The notes under the pieces: model-generated
Database searches by the model: none
Seen by the model: the letters and a program-made list of their open reading frames with translations, nothing else
Told to the model about the DNA's origin: nothing
In this document: in pieces, positions 43,635 to 54,586 of the stretch
Layout: each line of letters begins with the position of its first letter
Numbering within the stretch: position 1 is the stretch's first letter
Translations under genes and position numbers: made by a program
Source of the DNA: Tetracladium setigerum
Taxonomy: Eukaryota; Ascomycota; Leotiomycetes; Helotiales
Direction: 5' to 3'
DNA length: 64,000 nucleotides
NCBI GenBank assembly: GCA_031472005.1
Contig: PZJY01000010.1
Location: 1,736,001-1,800,000 of the forward strand

Positions 43635-45362
43635 GGCAGGAGCTTGATGTTGATATGTTCTTTCGCCGCTCTTGTGAGCTTTTCTGTTGTTTTAGTGAAT
43701 GGGAGGTTTATTATTCCACAAGGCAGGTCGTCGTCGAGAAATGTCCGATTGATGCAAATGATTTGCGTAGCGGTGGAGTGCGTTGGGAAGAAAGATGGAG
43801 GAGAGCGGCATCGACCTACACCTTTATACTTCAGCTAAGACGTGGGTTCAGGCATGGTTCCAGTCTGTGCGGTTACGCTTCTATAGATGTTTCGTCCAAT
43901 GACTGTGAGTCGGACAATTATGCTGCGTAAAGACCTAGGAGTTGGATATTTTTGGCAAGGTGCTATTACCTGCCCCTCTCGGTGAAAAAAGGTTTCGGTA
44001 GTAGCGAGTCTAAAGGGGCGTCACAGCCCAATCAGCCACACAAAGCAGCTTAGGCTCAGTGAAATCTGGGTAAGGGCGCAGTTTTCGCTTCATGTCGTAC
44101 GCCTCGGCCCAGGATGAGCATGACGAAGCTCTAGATTGCCTGACTCAAACCTGCTTGAACAGGGATTCAGGAGCTGTATCGTGGCTCTGGAAGAGGCAAT
44201 CAAGCTGTAAAAATAATGATAAAAAATCCAAGTTATACTTTTAGGTAGACTTTTTACCATTCGTAAAGGTTACTTACTTTCTCCTCGTGATTATTATGCT
44301 TATGCAATTGGTGAAATCCTCTCTTCAACTGACGAGACAAGAAAGAGGGTGTTAGGCGAGAAGCCTCTAAATACACTATTGAGCTAGGCCAGACACAGTT
44401 AGACCAGTACGCTGATCCTGCTCATAAGCGTGGTAAAGTTCGTGGCTACGGGCAGAGAGGGGAAGCCGGTTTTGTAAGAACCTGTTGAACGTAGTCGTAG
44501 ATGCACAGCGTAACTGCTTCGAATGTTATGAATAAGTTGATTGAGGAGCTAGTAGTACGCTTCGGAAGTGATTTAGGATATCTCGAGAGCCATGCCAAGC
44601 ATCATGCTTAGTCATGGCTGACTAACTAAGAAAGTGTGCAGAGATGTATGCCAACCTTTGACAGAAACTATTATAATCGAGGATATATTGCGATTGAGTT
44701 GAGGGCGCCTTCTTGCTGATATAGACCGTAGACCCACCATTACGTTAAGTGATAGATAAAGACTTTTGACCATTCAACTAGCCCCCAAGCTAGCGTCTGT
44801 TAACAAATCAGGGAGTCGATCAGGCTCTCTTCTGTGGCCTGAACGATCTTCTCGTCGTCAAGTTGAGCATTACTATACTAGAGTATGTCCAATCCGAGCT
44901 TTATAAGAATAATTACTCGTATCCCGAGACCCGTATTTGGTTTCTTTCGATATAACGTTGGCAGTAAATTACTACTTTGAATAGCTTGGATTCGAACTTC
45001 CGAATATCACTACATTTCTGGCATCTGTACTGGCTGATTTACTCATGAGAGGTATTATCAGACCATCAAAGATTAGATAGCCATCGCCCAAAATGGTTTC
45101 TTATATTATTAGCCAAGCGAAGACTATGCCAAAGGAATAACTGCCATAATAATCACAACTATGTCAATAAGAACCAAGATCTAAGTTTAGAGTTGAGAAA
45201 ACACGAAAGTCTTCAACAAAATGCAGCGAGATAACGCACGAAGATAAACAATAGAATGAAGTCGACCAAAAAAGCTACCAAAAACAACTTCATTTTGAGA
45301 AATAACTGTCCAGGGACAAGAAAGCATGGCGGCCAATGAGTTCTTTCCAAGATAATCTTGAA
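43635..45362. other. Long spacer, no supported gene
   Basis: The frame 43,644-43,930 overlaps the upstream region of the minus-strand gene and shows no domain. The rest is moderately AT-rich; possible decayed transposon pieces around 44,220-44,760 could not be assigned. Confidence 0.35.
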
Positions 45363-46190
45363 TCACTCGTGACGGGCTCTCTTCTTGCTTGATCCGCCGT
45401 CAGCATCCAAAGATGCTTGGAGTTTGAGCTCCTTCAATATCTCCGCCAAGGCGTCTTTTTGCAGCTTCAACTTATGAAGCTTAACTAAATTGCATTAGAA
45501 CCATCCTCCTATCTAATTGTGTAAATTTGGCTCTCATACCTCGAAGCCGCTCATTGTCCCTCTGAATTTGGCCATTGCTAGCGTGGAGACCTCCGACGTA
45601 CTCTGAAATACAGATATAAGCCAATATTTAACCAAATGAAAGATATACCAACGAGTGACAGTTCGAAATATGCTAGGCAGAAGCTTAACAGCTTCTAAAG
45701 GAAGACTGGTAGTAAGATCCCCCGCCATTTTTCTAAACATGTCATCAATAGCTATCGACTTAGCAGATTTCAAGCTAGATGATGCACGAGGCTTACCACG
45801 CAGTTGGGTCATTTGACCATCTTCACCGATATATTCATAGTTGTTCTGAATTGACTTTTCAGCGCATAAATACAAGGTGTAAGATAAATGCATCACACAC
45901 CAGATCAGCAGCATTTTCATCAAAAATGTCACCTCGCGGTACAGATTGTCTCGAATCCTCCGAACTAATTATAGTTATTATCTGCTATTGAGCAGCAGTC
46001 TCCAGTGAGATTGACTTACTTATTTAGAGAGGTTAATGAGCCGTCCTCCGGCTCTGAACATTCGTCAGGATGAGGAGACTGCATAGAGGGGTTCTTTCCA
46101 GTTAGTGCGCGGTTTCAGCTTGAGTTGTGTTCAGCCTACATAGAAAGAGTCACCACCCGAGATGTCTTTTGTCTGAGGAGGGGCACCCAT
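45363..46190 (-). CDS. Multi-intron coiled-coil nuclear protein, copy 2
   Basis: Paralogue of the gene at 18,466-19,540, with the same exon order. Exon 1 is MGAPPQTKDISGGDSFY. A later exon reads SVPRGDIFDENAADL, matching PPNDVFKIAIDL. The next, SIQNNYEYIGEDGQMTQLR, matches FIGEDGRLMQLR. The coiled-coil exon EYVGGLHASNGQIQRDNERL matches EFVGDLQATNGQ and DNEWLR. The last exon LKLQKDALAEILKELKLQAS ends SSKKRARHE against SKKRRHQ. Introns include GTGTGTG...CTGAAAAG (about 45,869-45,914) and GTATGAG...CAATTTAG (about 45,485-45,540). I infer a small nuclear coiled-coil protein of unknown function. Confidence 0.62.
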
Positions 46191-46387
46191 CTTAACGGCT
46201 GCGGCTTTGTGTTGTTTGTGATATGGAAACGAAAGGATGTCGAAAGTTGGATAGGGTTAGAGGTTCTCTTTATATAGTTGAGACTTGAATACAATCTCTC
46301 TATTCTGTTTCAGTCTTCTGCAAAACACTCTTCCATCCGAATCTTTCCTCCTATCTGATTTTTAAGCAACCACTCACCTTGCGACGG

Positions 46388-46510
46388 ATGACTGTAGATC
46401 CTAGTAAGTGCAACCACTTTGACGAAGTTGATCACATCGCCTACGTCACGCCCGTCGAGTCTGCCTTGCTCGGACCCTTTAGTCGTATCGGTTTGAGGGG
46501 GATTGGTTAA
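46388..46510 (+). CDS. Small divergent ORF, copy 2 (KCNHFDEVDHI)
   Basis: Forty codons starting MTVDPSKCNHFDEVDHIAYV, divergent from copy 2 of the coiled-coil gene and about 200 bases from its start. The same arrangement and core string exist at the first copy (18,020-18,262, minus). Conservation of an 11-residue string in two divergent spacers suggests a real short gene or first exon. No known domain. Confidence 0.4.
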   Translation: MTVDPSKCNHFDEVDHIAYVTPVESALLGPFSRIGLRGIG

Positions 46511-47851
46511 TCATTGTAGCACACTTCTTTTCATCGTCTATTATTGATGAGCTGACGTACTCATGCGCTGCCGCATTCATGCCCATGCTCCTTGCCCCAT
46601 GATCGAGATGGCTTGGTAAGAAAACGAGGTTGCGTATGCCCACGTTAGCTTGTACTCTTGAACGGAATACTATTGCTGAAGCCTCCTTACAGATCAGAGT
46701 GCATCTTAAAGGCAATACTGAAAGAGTGTGACGTGGATGATGGGAAACTGTGGTAGTGCGATGCACTCTATAGGGGGGTCGTACGACCTCCACCCTATTA
46801 ATAGGTCGGCAATATGGGATCACTCTTCGTAGTTGTCGACTTCCTGGCATCAGTTACGCGTAATCACACGGTCTAGTAGCTGTTATCATATGCAAACCCC
46901 TTATGTATCCACCCTTGAGGTATTCTGTTTGTCCAGCATGTCTCACGTGACACACCATCTCGCTTCGCTTCGCTTACCATCCTCAGTGTCTCTCTAGCGT
47001 TGTTAAGACTTCCAGTATAGTGCTGCCTGGTGTCAACGTGCATCTCATTATCACTGTCAGTATAGGTAGGGCGACTTATTAAAAATGGTTGATTTATCCA
47101 ACAAATTGAAGTGAAAAGAGCAATGACAGCCGTGCCTTCGAACACCTAGAACAGCTGAAGCCGCGTGTATCTTGGTCCTGTCTCAAGCAATAGAGGAAAC
47201 AGGATGGCGGCTAAGGCCCCTATTCTAGATAAAAAAGTCCACTACTGAACAGGGGGTAAAAACAGAGTTGAACGTTCTCCGTGGCTAGCCAAGTATCTAC
47301 ACTTGTGGATTCTTGGTACATCTTTTCGTATCCTAACTGCCTGGAAAGACATCACTGGAATCGGATGGACCTTCTATTCTGGTCAATACGAAGAGATATT
47401 CTTTTCTTGGATGGCGTCTAAGGCAGACTTGGCCGGTGCGAACACCAACAGAAGTAAGGGTTTCAGTGGCAAGTTTTGTGCAATAACTCGCAAGGAACAG
47501 CTCCACCAATAAAATCCTGGGGACCAAACTAAAGGAGGGTCATGTCATCCCATACATCTTCCGTCTGTGGAGCACTGCCTCTCGGTGAGCATTCGTTGCG
47601 AGGTGCAGATGTGAAAATGAATTTCAGTTCGAGGCTTAGCTGCTAGGCACATACATTGTACAAGTGTTCTGAGTCTGCTCCTCTTCTTTTCCACTCAACT
47701 ATATCTCCTTTGATAATTATCCTTTCCTTCGTCTCTTCAGTCAACAGCTCTCTTCTCGATCATTATCGTTCAATCACCCCATTCTCCTATTCTTTATTAT
47801 ACAGACCTCCTCGAATATTGTCATTCACTCACACTCCTTGCCCGTCTCGCC
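46511..47851. other. Spacer with short unassigned ORFs
   Basis: Minus-strand frames at 46,479-46,850 and 46,873-47,145 (starts MFEGTAVIALFTSICWIN) and a plus frame at 47,303-47,512 have no recognisable domain. The segment before 47,852 is pyrimidine-rich, a usual fungal promoter feature. Confidence 0.3.
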
Positions 47852-48943
47852 ATGGAATTGGAAACATCTCATCTTGGAAGAAGATGGACGCAAGCAGAAG
47901 TCTACCGAAAATTAACGACCACTAAGCACATAAGTAAAGTGGTAATAATTTGTTCAGTCATTCCTGGTATGGACGAAACTACGATGGTTGACTGCTTGAA
48001 AAAGCGTTCGGATCTCGACACACTCTTGGAGCTTTATTGCGAACATCAGGATAACCTAACAGTCGAAACTAAGGCTCAAAGCCTCTGGAGAGCGCTTCAG
48101 ATAACACTTGACTCTGGTGAATCTCCACGTGATCTAAATTGGCAGCCACCGTCGAAAGGGAGTCCTTCCGAAATCGCAACCGAATTCCATGCGGCCGTGG
48201 CCCGCGCGATCTTCCGAGTCCCCTTCCTTGACTTCGTGAAGTATGCCCTTGGATATAGCAAAGCACACTTCGTCGGGAATTTATTTAATGCTGTATGTCA
48301 TGTACGCGACGGTCTTTGTACAATGTTTCAAGATTGTTTTGTGATAAAAGAACTCTATATCGTCGTCGAGAAGGTTAGTGAATATAGAGACACGCTGAAC
48401 CGATGTAGTTAACAAGAGTAGGCATTAACGCAGCAACATCATCCACTAGCGCGCTGGATAATTAATAGCAGCCTTGGCCACCCGAAATATACTTTACACG
48501 ACGCCTTTAAATCGTACCTTGAGCCAATCCAGAGGCTCTTCGCCAATCGAAATTTTGACCTTGTACTCAAGCGACTTATAGCTCTTGATAAACGTTTTTC
48601 ATACGTCGGTCAGAGGTACAATTGGACGAAGTGGTCAACTGACCTCAATTTTTGGGAGTGCGTCGATCAAGCACTGTGGTCGGGAAAGTGTCCTACTCCG
48701 TTCATGTCACCTTATTCACCAACACTGGACTGGGATGAAAGGCTACGCTTTCTAGAAGGATTACACGCGGTGTCTAAACCTAGGGAGCGTAGTATTTGGG
48801 GCAGAGCGATATTCTCTCTGAACAAGCTGAAAGAAACACAGCAGTCGGACTGTGATGACCGAGGCTCGCGGTACAGCATTAGGCAAGGTCTGGAAATAGT
48901 TGGAGTGGTTTCTCTTGCTGTTGGAGGCCTCGCTATCGGATAA
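47852..48943 (+). CDS. Unknown protein with C-terminal glycine-rich hydrophobic helix
   Basis: Two exons. Exon 1 starts MELETSHLGRRWTQAEVYRK and runs through a helical region to IKELYIVVEK. One intron of about 57 bp (GTTAGTG...AACAAGAGTAG, 48,374-48,430) restores the frame to ALTQQHHPLARWIINSSLGH, then DLVLKRLIALDKRFSYVGQR and FLEGLHAVSKPRERSIWGRA. It ends with the hydrophobic, Gly-spaced helix GLEIVGVVSLAVGGLAIG directly at the C-terminus, like a tail anchor or membrane-inserting helix. About 345 residues. I recognise no family; a membrane-acting role is inference from the last helix only. Confidence 0.6.
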
Positions 48944-49551
48944 CGTGCTGTTGAAGCTCGCGCTGTGGGAGTATTGACCTTCAACTTCAAGTGCGTAACG
49001 AGGACGACAATAAAACACCCTTAGCAAGCTCCGAATATTTCGAACGCATCTATATGTTTCAGTTATTCTTTTCCTCTTAAGTAAATAGTATTTAGTAGTT
49101 AGTGGTGTATCAAGTCGGAGTGGTGGTACGCTCTGATAGGGGGGTTGCTAAACCAAGACACTATCATGTGAATCACCCGCTCCTTGGTGTATATAGTTAC
49201 TCCCTCGGCCACTTGCTCTACTAATCTTTAAACACTACAACACCAAGAATCTAACAATATATCTTGGACCGTACTATCTGACTTTGGCCTCAAGTGAATC
49301 ACTTCTATTTGATTACGTACTATTCTACTAACAAATTGATTCAGAAGAGTTCGTGAAAGATGAGCCAGGATGAGAAATCTCGATTTCGAGGAAGGCCTTT
49401 CCTGTTACATCGAATGCAATTGATTGTTCCAATGATAGTCAAATGACATAGATTGATACAATATCATTTTAGGACTATTCGTTCGTCTGGCAGTCGTTAA
49501 TCACGCTGGCGGCCGTATAAACACGTAGAGTCTGATACTAGCCCCTTATGC
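48944..49551. other. Spacer, no gene
   Basis: Convergent 3' spacer between the gene at 47,852 and the DUF7770-like gene. No repeats or ORFs of note. Confidence 0.4.
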
Positions 49552-50409
49552 TCATTGATAATAAGTCTTCTCTCCATCCCAGTATCGCCAGACCTTCTTC
49601 CTGCCGGTTTCCGACCATCCTTCCGCATTTTTGACCCATACATTCCGTGGACGATCTACTTGAATGATTTTTTGGGTATCCCAGTAATAATAATGCCTCT
49701 CATGGACATAATAATATGACTGCTCTGTCTGAGACGATCCAGACGTTCCCCCCACTGAGGTAGTAACTGCAGATGATTCCACCATGTCGTTTTGAATGCT
49801 TTGTTGACTTGAGTCGGTAAATCGACCAGACTCATAGAAGCTTCCCTTGACCATTGGTAAGTCTCTTTTTTCTCCAGATCTAGAGTACTTGAAGAGCAGA
49901 TTGGGATACAAATCATCGGCAGAACCAGGTGAAAGATATTTGTTATCCTCGAGAAGCCAAATAATAACATAACTTGAAGTGCATTCAGCAGCTGCTACTT
50001 ATGAGCATGAAGACACTTACACCCAATAGCGGCAACCAGACCCTCCCCCTGACATCTCATACGAATCGCGTTCTTTGTTCCAAAGAAGAGTACAAATCTG
50101 CCCTATCGAAATAATACTTGGGACTCGGTAGTCCCAGTACTCGAGACAAGAATTTGTCTGGGTGTATATATGAGTTGAGCAATCGAGTATTCCCTTTGTG
50201 TTCCATTCTCCGGCTTCGTCGTCCCAATTTGCTCTCATATTCAATCGGAGAGAACCACCCTCTGATAGGAGCAAGTAAATAGACCAGTGATTGTCACTCA
50301 TTGGAGTGTTCGGACCAAGCGGACCTGTAGTGTGAACGACCACTCTGGCCTGAGTCACAATACGCCCGTCCTTCATCAGTTTGTCGATAGTTGTTGTTTT
50401 TGTTGCCAT
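49552..50409 (-). CDS. DUF7770-like fungal protein
   Basis: Start chosen at 50,409 (MATKTTTIDKLMKDGRIV), eight codons inside the longest frame. The fold block reads ARVVVHTTGPLGPNTPMSDN, HWSIYLLLSEGGSLRLNMRA and YEMSGGGSGCRYWV. An intron of about 48 bp (GTAAGTGTC...CACTTCAAG, about 49,974-50,021) joins WV to YVIIWLLEDNKYLSPGSADD. This pattern (HW.IYL...GSVRLNM...GCR(F/Y)W) belongs to a widespread fungal family that I believe is DUF7770; the name is from memory and unverified. The C-terminal extension is Tyr-rich (SYYYVHERHYYYWDTQK). Intact. Function unknown. Confidence 0.62.
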
Positions 50410-50433
50410 GACTACTATCTGGACTCTTTTCAC

Positions 50434-51171
50434 AAAGCTGCTAAGAAGAAATGATAGTGGAGGGGTAATGGTTTGGCGATCCTTAGGCCTCGATGCCTGA
50501 CGGTAATCTCATTTAGACTCTACTCCGCTTCGCGGCAAAACTCTGTCTTGATATCACGTGATATTATGTACCATTGGAGACCTTCTAGGGAAATTGATGG
50601 AATGGAATGGAAAGATCGGAATGATTGAAGCCGCGAATACACGTGACTTCGACATGCAGGAGACTGCACCGAGGAGCCAGCAGCTCCTGTGAGCTATGAT
50701 TTTGTGCACCCCTCAATATCTGGATGGCCATGTACCACCTTAGTAGCTCACCACTAGTGCATCGTACGTCACAATGTGGGGATGGGATGGAATAAGTGGG
50801 AGGTATAGAATGGAGAATGGATGGAATGGATGGGGCGAATGAGCCTTACCCTAAACCCTGACCGGTTGCCAGTTATCAGCCACAGAAGATTATTTATTTT
50901 TGACGTCCTATATGTCCATTCCCAGCCTGCTCTTCCAAAACTGCCAAATACGCCTCTGAGGAAATTCCTCCCTTCCAGCAAGTGTTCGCCTAGAACCTCC
51001 CAGAAGATTTGGTCGAAGCTGCTCCTCGACGCAATGTTGAACCAGAAACGCCAAATTAATCAGCGCCAGGATTATGGTCGTTGTGCGCCACAAGCTTTAT
51101 CTCGTGTAATGTCTGAAGAGGTCCGCTATAAAGCTAGTGAGAAAGAATCAACTAGAACAAAAGAATATTAC
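50434..51171. other. Spacer
   Basis: Contains CACCCCTCAATATCTGGATG near 50,707 (dispersed motif) and a short GGAATGGAT-like repeat (50,784-50,840). No supported gene. Confidence 0.35.
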
Positions 51172-51951
51172 TTACAAGTGAAATTGTACACTGTTGCAAT
51201 AAGCTTGTATCATTGAACTTATCTGAGTTTCCTCCTCTTCCGTCAAATCCCTTAGCTTCAAGACATCTGCATCGAAATGATCTCTTAATCCACGAGTAAT
51301 TCGTATTACGCATTCTTCGAAAACTCGTGGATAGAACCCAGCGGAAGCCCAGTCAAGAAGACAAATAGAATTATCCTCCAGTAAGAGGAAGTTTCGAGGG
51401 GCTATGTCAAGATGACATAAAACTAATTCAGATTTACTGAATATTAGTTTAGGGTCTCGCTTCCTCAATCTCATATTAAACCAATTTTCCATATCCTTGA
51501 CAGTACAAAGAAAAGGTTCTTCACTGTGTTCAGACCAAAGGATACCACATGACACTCCACCACCAAGTGCACCAGGTGTAGAACCGCGTATACTGGTAAG
51601 ATGAGCAAGAATATCTTCAATTCTCTCGATTACAACAGGGTCTTCGACAGGCTCTAAGACTCTCCCCTGCATATACTCCATAACAATATAACCTTGTTGT
51701 TCTTTCATGAAAAAACGATAGACTAGTGGAACACGAACAATGGTATGATCAACTAGTTCATAAACTCGTCTGAGACTTTTTGCCTCCGCTTCCTTAACGC
51801 CTATACCAAACTTAACCACTGCTTTGTCAGACAACTTGACAACGCAATTATCATAACAAGCTTTGGTAAGAGATATATGGTTTGGATTTGAGCAATAGGC
51901 TACTATCTCATCATCGCTTGCAGTTTCGTGATCAAGGTCAAAATAAGGCAT
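51172..51951 (-). CDS. Aminoglycoside-phosphotransferase-type (APH) kinase
   Basis: Core from the Met at 51,951 (MPYFDLDHETASDDEIVAYC), 260 residues, single exon. Kinase-like features: VVKFGIGVKEAEAKSLRRVY (ATP-site Lys), GYIVMEYMQGRVLEPV (hinge), catalytic loop CHLDIAPRNFLL (HxDxxxxN intact) and metal site ICLLDWASAGFYP (DW). This is the layout of the fungal APH family, small-molecule kinases of mostly unknown substrate. The frame stays open for 228 codons upstream, through a repetitive 5' part, to 52,635. I take 51,951 as start because the extension is repeat-coded. All catalytic residues are present. Confidence 0.72.
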   Translation of the reverse strand: MPYFDLDHETASDDEIVAYCSNPNHISLTKACYDNCVVKLSDKAVVKFGIGVKEAEAKSLRRVYELVDHTIVRVPLVYRFFMKEQQGYIVMEYMQGRVLEPVEDPVVIERIEDILAHLTSIRGSTPGALGGGVSCGILWSEHSEEPFLCTVKDMENWFNMRLRKRDPKLIFSKSELVLCHLDIAPRNFLLLEDNSICLLDWASAGFYPRVFEECVIRITRGLRDHFDADVLKLRDLTEEEETQISSMIQAYCNSVQFHL

Positions 51952-51954
51952 AGT

Positions 51955-52260
51955 GAGGTGAGGAAGGAAGACGGTGAGGTGGTGGGGTGGTGAGAGCTGG
52001 TGAGAGCTGGTGGTGAGAGGTGGCGAGAGCTGGTGGTGAGGTGGTGGTGAAGTAGTGGTAAGAGCTGGTGAGAGCTGGTGAGAGGTGGTGATGAGAGCTG
52101 GTGGTGAGGTGGTGGTGAAGTAGTGGTGAGAGCTGGTGAGAGCTGGTGGTGAGAGCTGGTGGTGAGAGGTGGTGGTGAGAGCTGGTGAGAGCTGGTGAGA
52201 GCTGGTGGTGAGAGGTGGTGGTGAGAGCTGGTGAGAGCTGGTGGTGAGAGGTGAGGGATA
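51955..52260. repeat. Minisatellite GAGAGCTGGTGGTGA
   Basis: About 300 bp of units (GTGAGAGCTG, GTGGTGAGAGGTGGT) on the plus strand. On the minus strand it is open and would code a Ser/His/Thr/Pro-rich string (TSSHQLSP repeats) joined to the APH gene. Confidence 0.85.
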
Positions 52261-52635
52261 AAAGTTGTTCGACTGGGGCAAGCGAAGGTTTGTCCCAGGT
52301 GCTAGCAGCCGGCTCGAGCGATCGAAATCCGAGTTATCTATCGTCAGATTCACCTTTTCTTCCAAGTGTGTAGTGCTACGAATCCTGATCGTTGGTGTTG
52401 TCGGTCGTGAATGGGTGAGAACCGATACGACAGTCGCAAAAGCAGTAGTCTGCAATGCCTGTCTAGTCCAGCTCTCTGCTATTTCGCAATGCCGTCGAGG
52501 TGTTGATGGAGGTACTGACTGGGTGCTAATGGTACTGTCTGGAGGTTGTGGTGTTGTGAGGCGGATAGGGGGTGAAGGTGAGGAGAGAACCGCCAAGTCG
52601 GCGACTGAACATTTGCAGCCTAAAGTTTGAGGCAA

Positions 52636-53216
52636 TCATGACGAAACCACTATCCCGGATTAGTGATTCCGTAAAGCCACATAAGCCACAAGCTGACCAT
52701 AGTCTTAAAAGGGTTCTTTAGCGACACTGTAAAGAAAGTGACATATTGATAACAACTTCATAGACTTGCTAAGGAAAAGTTATGATTCCAAAACTATAGA
52801 TTCGTCTTCTTGCGGTGTGCGTCTCGGGGCTCACAGAAGTTACATTTAATCTAGAAATAATGCAAGCCAACCCTTCACCTTCCCTCTAAGTTGTGTAAAG
52901 AGTCCTGCTTGTGGGAAAATGCGAATATAGGGTCAAAATGGAACCACCTTATCCCTTCCATACACTAGACGTCATTTAGGTGTATCTTAGCATATCTTGG
53001 CAGGCATACGTTGCAAAATGGGTGTGAATTCGGCGGGCCTAAGCGAAACGCTATTTTGTTGTATGGAAGGGATATATTCTTTTGGTACATCCTATAACAC
53101 ACACACTTGGGTCCCCTGAGGTATTCATTTGCTAAATCCTTCAAAGGCTCATTATTTGGATACCTACATCTGTAAGTAGAAAGATTTAATTCGAGCTAGT
53201 TTTGTGTACAAAGTTC
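52636..53216. other. Spacer, no gene
   Basis: No ORF longer than about 50 codons and no repeat family recognised. Confidence 0.4.
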
Positions 53217-53967
53217 CTAGGATCGTTGTTTCGCGCTCCCAAGAAACCTTCCTAAGTGGCTCTGCCGAAGCAGTAAGCTAACTATTTCGTCATTACCTAT
53301 AGCTGCGGCATAAGAAAGTGGTGTTCGTCCACTGTTGTCTTCCAAGTCGATTTCAACATCCCTTTGCTGGCAGAGTTGTGCGACTGTAGTGATATGGCCT
53401 CCTTGGACGGCTAGAGATAGTGGAGTTTGGCCATCCTCGTTCCTTGTATTCGTGTTGGTGTTCAGATCATCGCACTCTAGCAACATTTTAACCACAATCC
53501 AATGGCCTTCAGAAGCAGCAAGAGCCAGTGGTGTATTGCCATTATTATCCCTTGTCTCAGTCGCAACTCCCTTGACATCTAGAAGCTCACTGAATACACG
53601 ATAGTAACCTCGGTACGCAGCTAAAGATAACGCTGTTTGGCCATCCATGTCTTCTGAGTTGATATCAACGCCATGTTCGAGCAATCGTTCGACCACTTCC
53701 TTCATGCCCACAGTCTGCCGCCATAGCTAGCAGAGTGCGACCTCGTTCATCTGTTGTATCAGTCTTGGTATTAGGGTGCTGAAGTAATTGATAAACCACG
53801 TCGGCGTGGCCTCCACATGTAGCTAAATACAGCAGTGGGCGATCATTGCCATCCACCCAGTTGGTATCAAAGCTCTCTTGGGAGAGTAGATGTTTGATTA
53901 TTTCCTCGTATCCGTTTGATGTGCAATTATGGCGAGGTTTCGGACAATATTCATGGTTATTGTTCAA
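53217..53967 (-). pseudogene. Ankyrin-repeat protein with one-base frameshift
   Basis: At least five ankyrin repeats: DRPLLYLATCGGHADVVYQL, GRTLLAMAADCGHE, GQTALSLAAYRGYYRVFSEL, GNTPLALAASEGHWIVVKML, GQTPLSLAVQGGHITTVAQL and GRTPLSYAAAIGNDEIVSLL. The second repeat should run DCGHEEVVERLLEHG, but the reading slips by one base at 53,698-53,704 (CATGAAGGAAGTGG on the minus strand). One extra base there ends the first frame after 100 codons. It begins MNNNHEYCPKPRHNC and may be the 3' part of a larger gene, although an ATG is present. Either a recent pseudogene or an assembly indel. Confidence 0.7.
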
Positions 53968-54586
53968 ACAAAGAGTTGCTAGTTCCCTGACTGTTGCTAA
54001 TAAGAGAAGATGAGGCTACTTCGAGAATAGAGAAGTTTTGAGAATGAAGAAATAAGAAACCAAATGCAAGGATCGCCGTATTTATATTATCTCAGTGGAC
54101 TTAGCTCCGCCGCAGAGAATGACGTCTTTGGTGGTTTAGCAAGGGCTTAGATCGCCTAATGTTGATGGCAAGGCACCCATGAGTCAAGTAGTTCCTGCAG
54201 ATAAATTTCCCTACTGGCCAAATAGAAGCCATTCAGAAGAACTCAGCACAACATCAAAACTTTCGAGGCAGGTAAGGGTCTTTGCACAGGCGAGAACGAG
54301 GCTCAAGTCGGAGGCTGAGTATAGTAGTATTGTACAGTATTTTGATCCTGTACGTCACAAGAAATCGTCAGCACAGAATCTTAAAGATGCTGTATGAGCA
54401 AGGTAAATTCGTTTCAGTGTGGGACTAGCCGCAGCCGCAGCTGCTGCCTGAATTTAGAACGAGTTTGCTAAAGTGAATTCGTTTCATTTGCGTTCCACCA
54501 TCTTATCTATAAAAAAAATACTGCAAGCTAATCATCTACCTTCTCTCACAAAAGCCCCGCTTGCACAGGCGACTAACTATTGGCAA
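53968..54586. other. Spacer downstream of the captain
   Basis: A plus frame at 54,179-54,397 has no recognised domain. No repeats. Confidence 0.35.

Noticed and set aside
43644..43930. Plus ORF with several Cys
   Set aside because: Overlaps the 5' region of a supported minus-strand gene; no motif.
44985..45005. TTCGAA-containing string resembling a tRNA T-arm
   Set aside because: The flanking bases do not form a five-base stem and no anticodon or acceptor arm can be placed.
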